The notes beneath the pieces were generated by a model, which made no database searches, was not told where the DNA came from, and saw nothing but the letters and a program-made list of their open reading frames with translations. A DNA stretch of 64,000 nt, from contig NZ_PPCE01000009.1 of the NCBI RefSeq assembly GCF_002913715.1, forward strand, positions 186,001-250,000, in the 5' to 3' direction. Shown one piece after another: positions 8,470 through 16,671 of the stretch (position 1 is its first letter; every line of letters starts with the position of its first letter). A program made the translations under genes and the position numbers. This stretch comes from Campylobacter concisus (GTDB lineage Bacteria > Campylobacterota > Campylobacteria > Campylobacterales > Campylobacteraceae).

Positions 8470-9722
8470 TGCGTGTATTTGTCACAGGTATCGGCACGGT
8501 CAGTGCTTTTGGCAACAGCTGGGAGGAGATGAGGGCTAAATTTCTCGAGGGCAAAAACGCTGTGAGATATATGAGTGAGTGGGAGAGTCACAAAGATCTA
8601 AACACTCGCCTAGCTGCACCAATTATAGACTACAAATATCCACAAGAGTGGGATAGAAAGCAGCTAAGAAGCCTTGGTAAGGTCTCGTGTTATAGCGTAC
8701 ATGCGGCTGGACTTGCTTTAAAAGATGCTGGGTTATTAAAAGGTGATGAGTTAAATGAGTCAAATTTAGACCCAAGCGTGCAAGATGGTAGAATGGGTGT
8801 AGCAAGCGGCTCAAGTACTGGTAGCACAGACTCCATTCTTGATATGGCAAAGCTAGTTTTGGACATGGATAGCGGCTTTAACGCAAATACTTACATAAAG
8901 ATGATGCCTCACACTACAGCGGCAAATATCGCGCTATTTTACTCGCTAAAAGGACGCATCATCCCTACATCTTCGGCATGCACAAGTGGTTCGCACGCCA
9001 TTGGCTACGCATACGAGAGTATAAAAAATGGCAGCATAGATATGATGCTAGCTGGCGGGGCTGAAGAGCTTTGCGTGAGCGAGGCATACGTCTTTGACAA
9101 GCTTTACGCAACTAGTGTAAAAAATAGCACGCCAAATTTGACCCCAACGCCGTTTGAAAAAGATAGAGATGGCTTGGTGCTTGGCGAGGGAGCTGGATTT
9201 TTGGTACTTGAAAGCGAAGAGAGTGCATTAAAAAGAGGAGCTAAAATTTACGCTGAGGTCGTTGGTTTTGGCTCGACGTGTGACGGCACGCACATCACTA
9301 GACCGCAAAGCGCTACGATGAAAGCGGCTATGAGCCTAGCGCTTAGGGACGCAAATTTAGAGCCAAAAAGTATAGGCTACGTAAATGCTCATGCGACTGC
9401 GACAAAACATGGCGACATAGCCGAGAGTATCGCTACAAACGAGCTTTTTGGAGAGGATATCGCCATTAGCTCGCTTAAAAGCTATCTTGGCCATACGCTT
9501 GGCGCTTGTGGAGGACTGGAGGCGATCGCTTCTATTATGATGATGAGAGAAGAGCTATTTTTCCCAACTATAAATTTAAATGTGATCGATCTCGAGTGCG
9601 CAAAGCTAAACTATTTAAAAGAGCCAACTCCGATAAAAACGGACTTTGTTATGAGTAATAACTTTGCATTTGGTGGTGTAAATACATCTTTGATATTTAA
9701 AAGAGTTAAAAACATTTTTTAA
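8469..9722 (+). CDS. Beta-ketoacyl-ACP synthase II-like (second APE ketosynthase)
   Basis: 417 residues from the ATG at 8469, which overlaps the ketoreductase stop as TAATG; a TTG two codons earlier is possible. The complete triad is present: TSSACTSGSHAIGY (Cys), NAHATATKHGD and KSYLGHTLGACGG (His, His). N-terminal MRVFVTGIGTVSAFG matches FabF-type starts. It shares the fold but little obvious sequence with the ketosynthase at 6148. Having two active ketosynthases in one operon is the APE arrangement. Confidence 0.9.
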   Translation: MRVFVTGIGTVSAFGNSWEEMRAKFLEGKNAVRYMSEWESHKDLNTRLAAPIIDYKYPQEWDRKQLRSLGKVSCYSVHAAGLALKDAGLLKGDELNESNLDPSVQDGRMGVASGSSTGSTDSILDMAKLVLDMDSGFNANTYIKMMPHTTAANIALFYSLKGRIIPTSSACTSGSHAIGYAYESIKNGSIDMMLAGGAEELCVSEAYVFDKLYATSVKNSTPNLTPTPFEKDRDGLVLGEGAGFLVLESEESALKRGAKIYAEVVGFGSTCDGTHITRPQSATMKAAMSLALRDANLEPKSIGYVNAHATATKHGDIAESIATNELFGEDIAISSLKSYLGHTLGACGGLEAIASIMMMREELFFPTINLNVIDLECAKLNYLKEPTPIKTDFVMSNNFAFGGVNTSLIFKRVKNIF

Positions 9723-9733
9723 AAAGGATAAAC

Positions 9734-10150
9734 ATGAAAAAATTAGTTTCATTAGTTGCTATTTTGGCATTTGCTACAAGTCTTAATGCAAGAGATGATG
9801 TGAAATATCACTCACTTGATTTCCTAAATGGTCCAAAAGCTAAAAATTTCTTACTTCCAAATGTAAGTATCAGCTTTGGCACAGGCTATAGCGGTCAGGT
9901 AATTGTAAAAGATCTAACATCAAATAAAAAGACAAATGGTTTTAATAAAAGTGATGAAGAGGCATGCCAAATCGCACTTCTTTCAGCTTTAAAGACTTTC
10001 CAAGAAAGAGCATTAAAAGAAGGTGGCACAAAGGTTGTAAATTTAACTGGCTACTACAAAAAACAGCCATTTAACTCAAAAACTCAGTTTCAATGCGGAA
10101 GCGGTGCTTTGATGTCTGGCGTTACTCTAAAAGGTGATATCGCGAAATAA
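9734..10150 (+). CDS. Exported protein conserved in polyene clusters
   Basis: 138 residues, ATG at 9734 with AAAGGA upstream. A signal peptide (MKKLVSLVAILAFATSLNA) is followed by RDDVKYHSL and a compact mature domain with one Cys pair (EEACQIALL and FQCGSGAL) that could form a periplasmic disulfide. A small exported protein, often mis-named as an excinuclease-like ATPase subunit, is found in APE clusters. Assignment to that family is by position and size. Role unknown. It overlaps the next gene as TAATGA. Confidence 0.65.
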   Translation: MKKLVSLVAILAFATSLNARDDVKYHSLDFLNGPKAKNFLLPNVSISFGTGYSGQVIVKDLTSNKKTNGFNKSDEEACQIALLSALKTFQERALKEGGTKVVNLTGYYKKQPFNSKTQFQCGSGALMSGVTLKGDIAK

Positions 10151-10818
10151 TGAAATTTCAAGTTGATTTTTTTGATGCGATAGCTTATGGCAATGTCGGC
10201 GAGGATCTGGCTAGATACAAAAAAGAATTTGATCTAGCAAAAATTCCACCCATACAAAGAAGAAGGCTAAGTAGTGCTGCAAAGTGTGCTTTTAGCCTAA
10301 TTAGTGGCTTTGATAAGCTTGATATGCCAGTTATTTTTAGCTCATATGAAGGAGAGATAAATCGCTGCTTTGAGCTAGAGACTACACTGGCAAAAGCTGA
10401 GCCGGTTTCGCCTACATCGTTTTCGCTCTCTGTGCATAACGCTATCTCGTCACTTCTTAGCATAGAAGCTAAAAATCACAATGAAATTCTTGCCATATCT
10501 TCATTTAGCCCAGTCGAAGATGCCTTGCAAGCTGCATTTTTAAGACTAAATGACGGATATGAAAAGGTGCTAATACTTGCCTATCATGAGTCGATAAGGC
10601 AGAGTTATTTTGATGAGAAAAAGCCATCATTTATGCTCGCTCTTATTATCTCAAGGGCAAAAAATGAGAGAGTTTTAACTCTAAAAAGAGCTAAAAAAGA
10701 AAAAGAAATTTGCGGGAATTTATTAAAAAGCTTTATTGTAAATTTTGATCCAAAAATATCAAAAAGCTGGCAAAGTTGTAGTTATTCTTCGTCTTGGGAT
10801 TTTAGCTATGAGCCTTAA
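10150..10818 (+). CDS. Ketosynthase-like chain-length-factor subunit
   Basis: 222 residues, about half a ketosynthase. The central segment PTSFSLSVHNAISSLLS and the preceding FSSYEGEINR resemble the N-terminal ketosynthase-like family PF13723, in which the active-site Cys region is altered; no TACT/SACT nucleophile motif is seen. In APE synthases such a protein partners a true ketosynthase as chain-length factor. Translational overlap with both neighbours. No catalytic Cys is expected, which fits a structural subunit. Confidence 0.72.
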   Translation: MKFQVDFFDAIAYGNVGEDLARYKKEFDLAKIPPIQRRRLSSAAKCAFSLISGFDKLDMPVIFSSYEGEINRCFELETTLAKAEPVSPTSFSLSVHNAISSLLSIEAKNHNEILAISSFSPVEDALQAAFLRLNDGYEKVLILAYHESIRQSYFDEKKPSFMLALIISRAKNERVLTLKRAKKEKEICGNLLKSFIVNFDPKISKSWQSCSYSSSWDFSYEP

Positions 10819-11554
10819 AATTTTAAGAACCGGATCTTTCTTTTTCTTTTTTGCGATCATTTGCATAAGCGGAGATTTGTTACTTGTGCCAGTGGTACTT
10901 TTGGGGCTAAATAAATTTAAATTTATACAAAATTTATGCCGTGATCTAGTTAGAATTTCTTGGGAATTTTTTATAAAAGTTGCTAAAAATTGTGGGCGTT
11001 TGGACTATAAATTTGAGCTTAGCGAGCTAAATGGCGGATCAAATTTAGTCATAGCAAACCACCCCTCGCTTCTTGATGTGGTCTTTTTAGTTTCAAAATT
11101 TAAAAGAATAAACTGCATCGTAAAGGGCGAGCTTGGCAAAAATATATTTTTATTTGCTGCAATTAGGGCGTGCAACTATATACTAAACACAAATAACGAG
11201 GAATTTTTACAAAAAAGCGTAGATGTTTTAAAAAGCGGTGAAAATTTATTAATTTTCCCAGAGGGCACACGTACGAAAGATAAAATTATTTTTCATAAGG
11301 CAGCAGCTTATATAGGTGTAAAAGGCGCTAAAAATATTGTTTGTATCGGTATCAATATGCATCCAAGAAGCCTTAGAAAAAATGAACCATGGTATAAAAC
11401 GTCAGATGAAAAGATAAAATATTATTTTAAAGAGATAAAAAATTTTGATGTTGATATGTTTTTAAAAGATAGGCCAAGCCCCGTGAGGGCCAGGGCAATG
11501 CATGATGAGATAAGTAAAATTTATAAGGAGGAATTTGGTGAAAGAGCTAGTTAA
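10808..11554 (+). CDS. 1-acyl-glycerol-3-phosphate acyltransferase-like enzyme
   Basis: 248 residues from the ATG at 10808, which overlaps the previous gene by 11 bp; an upstream TTG at 10745 would give a 74-bp overlap and is less likely. Membrane segment at residues 8-32 (FFFFFAIICISGDLLLVPVVLL). PlsC motifs: ANHPSLLDVVF (H-x4-D), then IFPEGTRTKD. It would transfer the polyene or another acyl chain to a lipid or sugar acceptor at the inner membrane. APE clusters carry such an acyltransferase directly before the two ACP genes, as here. Confidence 0.85.
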   Translation: MSLKILRTGSFFFFFAIICISGDLLLVPVVLLGLNKFKFIQNLCRDLVRISWEFFIKVAKNCGRLDYKFELSELNGGSNLVIANHPSLLDVVFLVSKFKRINCIVKGELGKNIFLFAAIRACNYILNTNNEEFLQKSVDVLKSGENLLIFPEGTRTKDKIIFHKAAAYIGVKGAKNIVCIGINMHPRSLRKNEPWYKTSDEKIKYYFKEIKNFDVDMFLKDRPSPVRARAMHDEISKIYKEEFGERAS

Positions 11555-11795
11555 TGAGATAAAAGAGTTGATCATCACAAGCTTAAATTTAGAGGATATG
11601 AAGCCAAGCGATATTGATGAGAATGCGCCACTTTTTAATGATGGTCTTGGGCTTGATAGCGTCGATGCTTTAGAGCTTGGACTTGCGGTGCAGAAAAAAT
11701 ATGGCCTCGTGCTTGACTCAAAGAGCGCAAATCTAAAAGAGATATTTTTTAGCGTATCTTCTCTTGCAAAATACATTTACGAAAATAGGAAATAA
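11538..11795 (+). CDS. Acyl carrier protein 1
   Basis: 85 residues. The GTG at 11538 is favoured because AAGGAGG ends 6 nt upstream; a TTG one codon earlier is too close. The four-helix ACP signature GLDSVDALELG contains the serine that takes phosphopantetheine. It is acidic and followed by ACP2 two bases after its stop. It carries starter or extender intermediates of the polyene. Confidence 0.88.
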   Translation: MKELVNEIKELIITSLNLEDMKPSDIDENAPLFNDGLGLDSVDALELGLAVQKKYGLVLDSKSANLKEIFFSVSSLAKYIYENRK

Positions 11796-11797
11796 CG

Positions 11798-12043
11798 ATG
11801 AGTGAAAAAGAAATTTTTGAAATTTTAAAGAAAGCCTTGATTGATCTTTTTGAGATAGATGAGAGCAAGATAAAGCCAGAGACTAGGATATATGAGGATT
11901 TGCAGATTGATAGCATCGACGCTATTGATATGATTGATTACATCAAACGTCAAACCGGACATAGGCTGATGCCAGAGGATTTTAAAAACGTAAAAACGCT
12001 TGATGATATCGTAAAAGCTGTAGCAAAGAAATTTGAAGCATAA
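11798..12043 (+). CDS. Acyl carrier protein 2
   Basis: 81 residues, ATG at 11798. The phosphopantetheine site is QIDSIDAIDMIDYI. It differs from ACP1 in sequence and length, so the two are unlikely to be a recent duplication. Paired ACPs are standard in APE clusters. The gene end overlaps the TTG start of the following membrane protein. Confidence 0.88.
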   Translation: MSEKEIFEILKKALIDLFEIDESKIKPETRIYEDLQIDSIDAIDMIDYIKRQTGHRLMPEDFKNVKTLDDIVKAVAKKFEA

Positions 12044-12578
12044 AATAGTAAACCTAGTTCTAATTTTAGTAAGCATTGCTTATCCTTTAGTGCTATTTTT
12101 TTGGCAAGAAAACGCCACTTTGATATTTGGTGTTTTATGTGTGCTTTGGGGGCTTAGAGCCTATTTTGAAAGTGGCAAGAAAAGGCAGGTTTGCTTATTG
12201 GCTAGCTTGTTTTTTGCTATTTGTGCTATTTTTAGAAGTGTAAATCTAGCACTTTTATATCCAAGTATCGTAAGCCTTGGCTTTTTGGCGGTCTTTTTTT
12301 ACAGCTTAAAGGATGAGGCCGTTATAACCAAAATCGCTAGATTAAAAGAGAAAAGCATAGATGAAAAGGTCGTTAGTTACACAAGAGGGCTAACAAAAAT
12401 TTGGTGCCTATTTTTTGTATTTAATGCGGTTTTTGCATTTGTTTTATCGTGCTTTGAAAATAAATTTTATTGGAGCATTTACTGCTCCTTTGTCTCTTAT
12501 ATTTTGATGGGATTTTTGTTTTTTGGAGAAATTTTATATCGTAAAGTTTTTATTTTAAAGAGGAAAAATGGAGTTTGA
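12033..12578 (+). CDS. Polytopic membrane protein of polyene clusters (COG4648-like)
   Basis: 181 residues with about five membrane segments (LVLILVSIAYPLVLFFW, TLIFGVLCVLWGL, VCLLASLFFAICAIF, LALLYPSIVSLGFLAVFFY, and a long C-terminal hydrophobic stretch). TTG start overlapping ACP2 by 11 bp, no better start downstream. Many APE clusters encode such a small inner-membrane protein between the ACPs and the AMP-ligase. Its exact role is unknown; involvement in membrane transfer or anchoring is inference. Confidence 0.72.
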   Translation: MKHKIVNLVLILVSIAYPLVLFFWQENATLIFGVLCVLWGLRAYFESGKKRQVCLLASLFFAICAIFRSVNLALLYPSIVSLGFLAVFFYSLKDEAVITKIARLKEKSIDEKVVSYTRGLTKIWCLFFVFNAVFAFVLSCFENKFYWSIYCSFVSYILMGFLFFGEILYRKVFILKRKNGV

Positions 12579-14124
12579 AAATAATCTAAAAGAGTTTAAA
12601 TTTGTTGATATTGATAAAAATTTATACTCACAAGTTGGTATTTTTGGGGCAAATTTAAAAGAGTATGGCGTGAGTGAGATAGAGATCTATCTAAGTGAAA
12701 CTTTTGACTTTTGTGTCGCCTTTTTTGGAGCACTTGCAGTTGGTATTAGGCCGATTTTGCTTGCAAAGCCCATTTTTAGTAGTGATAAATTTAATATCAA
12801 TGATGAAAATTTCAAGAATTTTTTAGCTCCAGCCAGAAATATGGAGCCAAAATTTAATCTAAATTCTACTTTTTTTCTTCAAACTTCAGGCTCAACTGGA
12901 AAGAGTAAAAATATACCAAAAAGACTTGGTGCGATGATAGAAGAAGGGCTATTTTTGAAAGAAGAACTTGGATTTAATGAAAGTGATACATTTTTTTCAA
13001 GCGTTTCGCATCAGCATATGTTTGGCCTTACTTTTAAGGTATTTTTACCCATCATCTCTGGTGCAAAGGCCGTTAGCAAGGAGCTAAATTACCCAGAGGC
13101 GATCTTTGAGCTAGAGCTTGAAAATTTAAGTTTCATAACAAGCCCAGTTTTGCTTCAAACGCTAATTTCTAGCCCAAGAGCAGCTGAAATTTCAGGGCTA
13201 AAAAACATCATCTGCGCCGGCTCAGCCCTAAAGAGTGAGCTAAGAGCTAGCATAGCAAAACTAAGCAGTGCGCGTATCATCGACATCTACGGCAGCACTG
13301 AAACTGGTGTAGTAGCTAGAAATTTAGGCGATGAACTTTTGCTTTTTAGCAAGGTAAAGGCAGGTCTTAGCGAGGATGAGGCACTAAACGTGAGCTCACC
13401 ATGGTGTGAGTTTTTCCAAACTAGCGACTGGGCGCAGATAGATGGTAGCAGGCTCACGCTAAAAGGTAGGATCGATAGGATAGTAAAGCTAAATGATAAA
13501 AGGGTCAATCTAATAAGTATCGAAAATAAGATGTTTGAAAGTGGTCTTTTAAAAGACTGTTACTGTGATACGCATCCAAAATTTAAGCGTCTGGCCGCAC
13601 TTTTAGAACTTGGTGAAGAGGGCGTGAAGCTCTTTAGAAATAGTGGTAAAAAGTGCGTTGTAGCAAGGCTAAATGAGCTTTTAAGGCCTGAGTTTAAAAA
13701 TAGTGTTAGGTATTTTAAAATCGTTAGCTCGCTTTGCAAAAACACTCAAGGGAAATTTCTAAAAGCAAATTTTAAAGAGCTTTTAGAAAAGAGTGAAGAG
13801 CCTAGCTGGGATAAAAGTAGCGAAAATGGCGTCTATAAATTTAAAACAAAGCTTAGCCCAGCACTTGGCATTTTTACCGAACATTTTCCAAATTTACCGC
13901 TGCTACCTGGCTTTGTGCAGCTTGATTTTGTATTTAAATTTGCAAGAGAGCTTGGCGCAAATATAGGCGATCAGTGCGTGGTGGAGAATCTGAAATTTTT
14001 AAAATTTGTAAGGCCAAATGACGAGCTTTGTATAGAAATTTCGCAAAAAGATGAGAAAATTTATTTTGAGATATTTTGCAACGGCACTAGAAGTGCTGCT
14101 GGTAGGATAAAGCTGGGATTATGA
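12568..14124 (+). CDS. AMP-dependent acyl ligase fused to a hotdog dehydratase
   Basis: 518 residues. Residues about 1-410 form an adenylate-forming ligase: QTSGSTGKSKNIPKR (phosphate loop), IIDIYGSTETG and LKGRIDRIVKL. From about residue 425 there is a second domain with FTEHFPNLPLLPG, the H-F-P-x-x-P-x-x-PG signature of FabA/FabZ/ApeI-type dehydratases. In APE biosynthesis the ligase activates an aryl starter such as 4-hydroxybenzoate and loads it on an ACP. The dehydratase is often separate, so here the two functions are joined in one chain. RBS AAAGAGG precedes the ATG. Confidence 0.82.
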   Translation: MEFENNLKEFKFVDIDKNLYSQVGIFGANLKEYGVSEIEIYLSETFDFCVAFFGALAVGIRPILLAKPIFSSDKFNINDENFKNFLAPARNMEPKFNLNSTFFLQTSGSTGKSKNIPKRLGAMIEEGLFLKEELGFNESDTFFSSVSHQHMFGLTFKVFLPIISGAKAVSKELNYPEAIFELELENLSFITSPVLLQTLISSPRAAEISGLKNIICAGSALKSELRASIAKLSSARIIDIYGSTETGVVARNLGDELLLFSKVKAGLSEDEALNVSSPWCEFFQTSDWAQIDGSRLTLKGRIDRIVKLNDKRVNLISIENKMFESGLLKDCYCDTHPKFKRLAALLELGEEGVKLFRNSGKKCVVARLNELLRPEFKNSVRYFKIVSSLCKNTQGKFLKANFKELLEKSEEPSWDKSSENGVYKFKTKLSPALGIFTEHFPNLPLLPGFVQLDFVFKFARELGANIGDQCVVENLKFLKFVRPNDELCIEISQKDEKIYFEIFCNGTRSAAGRIKLGL

Positions 14125-15731
14125 AGACACTCTTTCTCATACCATTTTATAACCATCCAGAAAAGATCAAAGCCCTTTGTGAGGCGCTTACTAGCTATGA
14201 TCTACCTATTTTAATAGTTGATGATGGCTCAAACGAGACTTCAAAAAAAGCTTTGCAAAATTTGAGCGAATTTGGTGTAGAAATTTTGACAAGAGCACAA
14301 AATGGCGGTAAGGGGGCTGCACTAAAAGATGGCTTTAGACATGCCTTGCAAAATGGCTACACGCATGCATTTCAGATCGACGCTGACTTTCAGCACGACA
14401 TAAGCGAGGTTGCGGAGTTTTTGGAGCTTAGCAAAAAGTATCCACATGATATGATAATGGCTGATCCAATTTATGGCGAGGATGCACCAAAGTCGAGGTT
14501 TTATGGTAGAAAGATCACAAATTTTTGGGTCAAGGTAAATACATTAAGCACCGACATAAAAGATGCGATGTGTGGCTTTAGAATTTATCCTCTAAAAGAG
14601 CTTGAGAGTGCGATCTCTCAAAGCAAATCAAATAGGATGGAATTTGACATGGAAATCCTTGTAAATGCTGTGAGAGCAGGTGTTGGATTAAGATGGATAC
14701 CGCTAAAAGTAAGATATGAAAAAGGTGGAATTTCTCACTTTAAAATGCTAAAAGATAACGTATTAATAAGCCTTATGCATGCTAAATATTTTTTTAGTTT
14801 GGTTCCATTTTTGCTGAGCAAAGTCTTTAGGGGACAAAAATACGTATGGTGGCAAAAAGGCGAAAGATCAAATGAATTTTTCTTAAGGGTGAGTTTATTT
14901 TTAACCAAGAATTTGCCTATTTTTCTTATAAAACCTATCGTTATGATCGTCGTTTGTTTTTATTATATTTTTTCAAAAATAGAGAGAAAAAATATAAGAG
15001 AATTTTTGCAAAACGTAGAGAAATTTAGTGGTAAAAAGCCGGCTACTGGTGTTTTTAGAAATTTTTATGAATTTGGTATTGCGATCTGCGATAAATTTCG
15101 TATTTGGCAAAATGGTGTGCTCGAAAATGAGCTAGATATTGACGAACTCATGTGGATAAAAGAAGAGTTTGAGGCATCAAAGCGTGGCAGAATTTTGCTA
15201 ACAAGCCATCTAGGGAATGTAGAAATTTGCAAGACACTTTCGCTTCGATCGCCAAGTTTTCGCATGATCATCTTGGTTTATAGCAAGGGAAATGAAAATT
15301 TTTATAAAATTTTAGAGCAGATAAGTAAGGGACAGATTAGATTAATAAGCGTAGAAAATCTCGATGCAGCAGCTATGCTTGAGCTAAAAGAGGCGGTAGA
15401 AAGTGGCGTAAATATCGGCATAATGGGCGATAGAACTCCGGTAAATGGCGATAAATTTGTTGAGGTTAGTTTTCTTGGCAAGATGGCTAAATTTAACTAT
15501 GGCCCATACTTGCTAGCTGGTATTTTGGGTGTAAAAATGAGCACGCTTTGGTGCGTGAAAAATGGCGATAAATTTAGCATCGAGCTAAGCGACATCGCAG
15601 ATGAGATAAAACTAGGTCGCGACCGCAAGGCAGGCGTCATGCCATACGTGCAAATCTATGTAAGACAGCTCGAAGATCACGCTTGCAAGAACCCATCGCA
15701 GTGGTTTAATTTTTTTGATTTTTGGAGATAA
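14121..15731 (+). CDS. Fused GT2 glycosyltransferase and LpxL-like acyltransferase
   Basis: 536 residues. Residues about 1-230 are a GT-A/GT2 domain (LIVDDGSNETSKKAL, then FQIDADFQHD as the DxD site, then MCGFRIYP). After a hydrophobic link (NLPIFLIKPIVMIVVCFYYIF) comes an LpxL/HtrB-type acyltransferase with SHLGNVEIC (H-x4-E) near residue 357. This fusion is known from APE clusters, where it is thought to attach the polyene to a lipid or sugar anchor. ATGA overlap with the ligase gene. Confidence 0.85.
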   Translation: MKTLFLIPFYNHPEKIKALCEALTSYDLPILIVDDGSNETSKKALQNLSEFGVEILTRAQNGGKGAALKDGFRHALQNGYTHAFQIDADFQHDISEVAEFLELSKKYPHDMIMADPIYGEDAPKSRFYGRKITNFWVKVNTLSTDIKDAMCGFRIYPLKELESAISQSKSNRMEFDMEILVNAVRAGVGLRWIPLKVRYEKGGISHFKMLKDNVLISLMHAKYFFSLVPFLLSKVFRGQKYVWWQKGERSNEFFLRVSLFLTKNLPIFLIKPIVMIVVCFYYIFSKIERKNIREFLQNVEKFSGKKPATGVFRNFYEFGIAICDKFRIWQNGVLENELDIDELMWIKEEFEASKRGRILLTSHLGNVEICKTLSLRSPSFRMIILVYSKGNENFYKILEQISKGQIRLISVENLDAAAMLELKEAVESGVNIGIMGDRTPVNGDKFVEVSFLGKMAKFNYGPYLLAGILGVKMSTLWCVKNGDKFSIELSDIADEIKLGRDRKAGVMPYVQIYVRQLEDHACKNPSQWFNFFDFWR

Positions 15732-15733
15732 AT

Positions 15734-16156
15734 TTGAAAATTTCACACGTTAGCACATTTAAAGTGGCGTTTTTTGACGTCGATAGCATGGAGGTGATGT
15801 GGCATGGAAACTATGTCAAGTACCTAGAAATGGCACGCTGCGAACTACTTGACAAGCTTGGATACAACTACATAGCTATGAAAAAAGATGGTTACGCCTT
15901 TCCTATCGTAAAACTTGACGTAAAATACGTGCGACCAGCCTTTTTTAACGACGTCATAAAGGTCACGACGACGCTTAGCGAGTGCGAAACATTTTTAAAA
16001 TTTCACTATCTTATAGAAAATGAAAAGGGCGAAAAGCTAAGCGAGGCAAATACTGCCCAAGCTGTCATCGAGATGAAGAGCTTGCAAACTTGCTTTGAGA
16101 TGCCAGAAGCGCTAATAAAGGCGATTGAAGCTTACACGAAAAAGGAAATTTTATGA
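15734..16156 (+). CDS. Acyl-CoA/ACP thioesterase (YbgC / 4-hydroxybenzoyl-CoA type)
   Basis: 140 residues from the TTG at 15734; GGAGA 5 nt upstream decides this start over the TTG at 15722. Hotdog thioesterase opening: VAFFDVDSMEVMWHGNYVKY, with the Asp of the FDVD motif expected to be catalytic, and a following helix YLEMARCELLDKLG. It could release or edit chains on the ACPs. Ends with an ATGA overlap with the LolA-like gene. Confidence 0.85.
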   Translation: MKISHVSTFKVAFFDVDSMEVMWHGNYVKYLEMARCELLDKLGYNYIAMKKDGYAFPIVKLDVKYVRPAFFNDVIKVTTTLSECETFLKFHYLIENEKGEKLSEANTAQAVIEMKSLQTCFEMPEALIKAIEAYTKKEIL

Positions 16157-16671
16157 AAAAAATAGCTCTTTTTTTAGCCATTTTTATATCTTGCTTTGGC
16201 TATGAGCTGGGTGAACTTAAAAATATAGTAAAAACAGATGGCGTAAGCGGAAATTTCACGCAAACTAAGAGCCTGGCTGGCTTTAACAAAAGCATAAAAA
16301 GCTCTGGTGAGTTTAGGCTTGAAAAGGGCGGACTTTACTGGGACACGCTAGAGCCAGCCGTCTCAAAGGTTTTTATAAATAAAGACGGCATTTTCAAAAA
16401 CGAAAATGGCAAGCTTGAAAAGACGAGCGCAAATTTTGACGAAAAGCTATTTCTTGCTATCATCAGCCTCGATGAAAACGAGCTTAGGAAAGAATTTGAT
16501 ATAAAAACAAGCGGCAGCCTAAAAGAGTGGAGTATAGAGCTAAACCCTAAAAATTTACTCTTTAAACAAATTTTTAAAAGCATAAAGATAAGTGGCGACG
16601 ATGTGGTAAAAAAGATCGAGCTTGACGAGGTAAGCGGAGATAAAACAATAAATGAGTTTAGTCTAAAATGA
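16153..16671 (+). CDS. LolA-like periplasmic carrier of the polyene operon
   Basis: 172 residues. Signal peptide MKKIALFLAIFISCFG. The mature part has the LolA-type half-barrel pattern: VSGNFTQTKSLAGFNKSIKSSG..., GLYWDTLEP, and a C-terminal DGDKTINEF-like strand. APE clusters carry a LolA homologue beside the MMPL exporter, suggesting periplasmic transfer of the acylated pigment to the outer membrane. This is distinct from housekeeping lolA. ATGA overlap with the exporter. Confidence 0.82.
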   Translation: MKKIALFLAIFISCFGYELGELKNIVKTDGVSGNFTQTKSLAGFNKSIKSSGEFRLEKGGLYWDTLEPAVSKVFINKDGIFKNENGKLEKTSANFDEKLFLAIISLDENELRKEFDIKTSGSLKEWSIELNPKNLLFKQIFKSIKISGDDVVKKIELDEVSGDKTINEFSLK

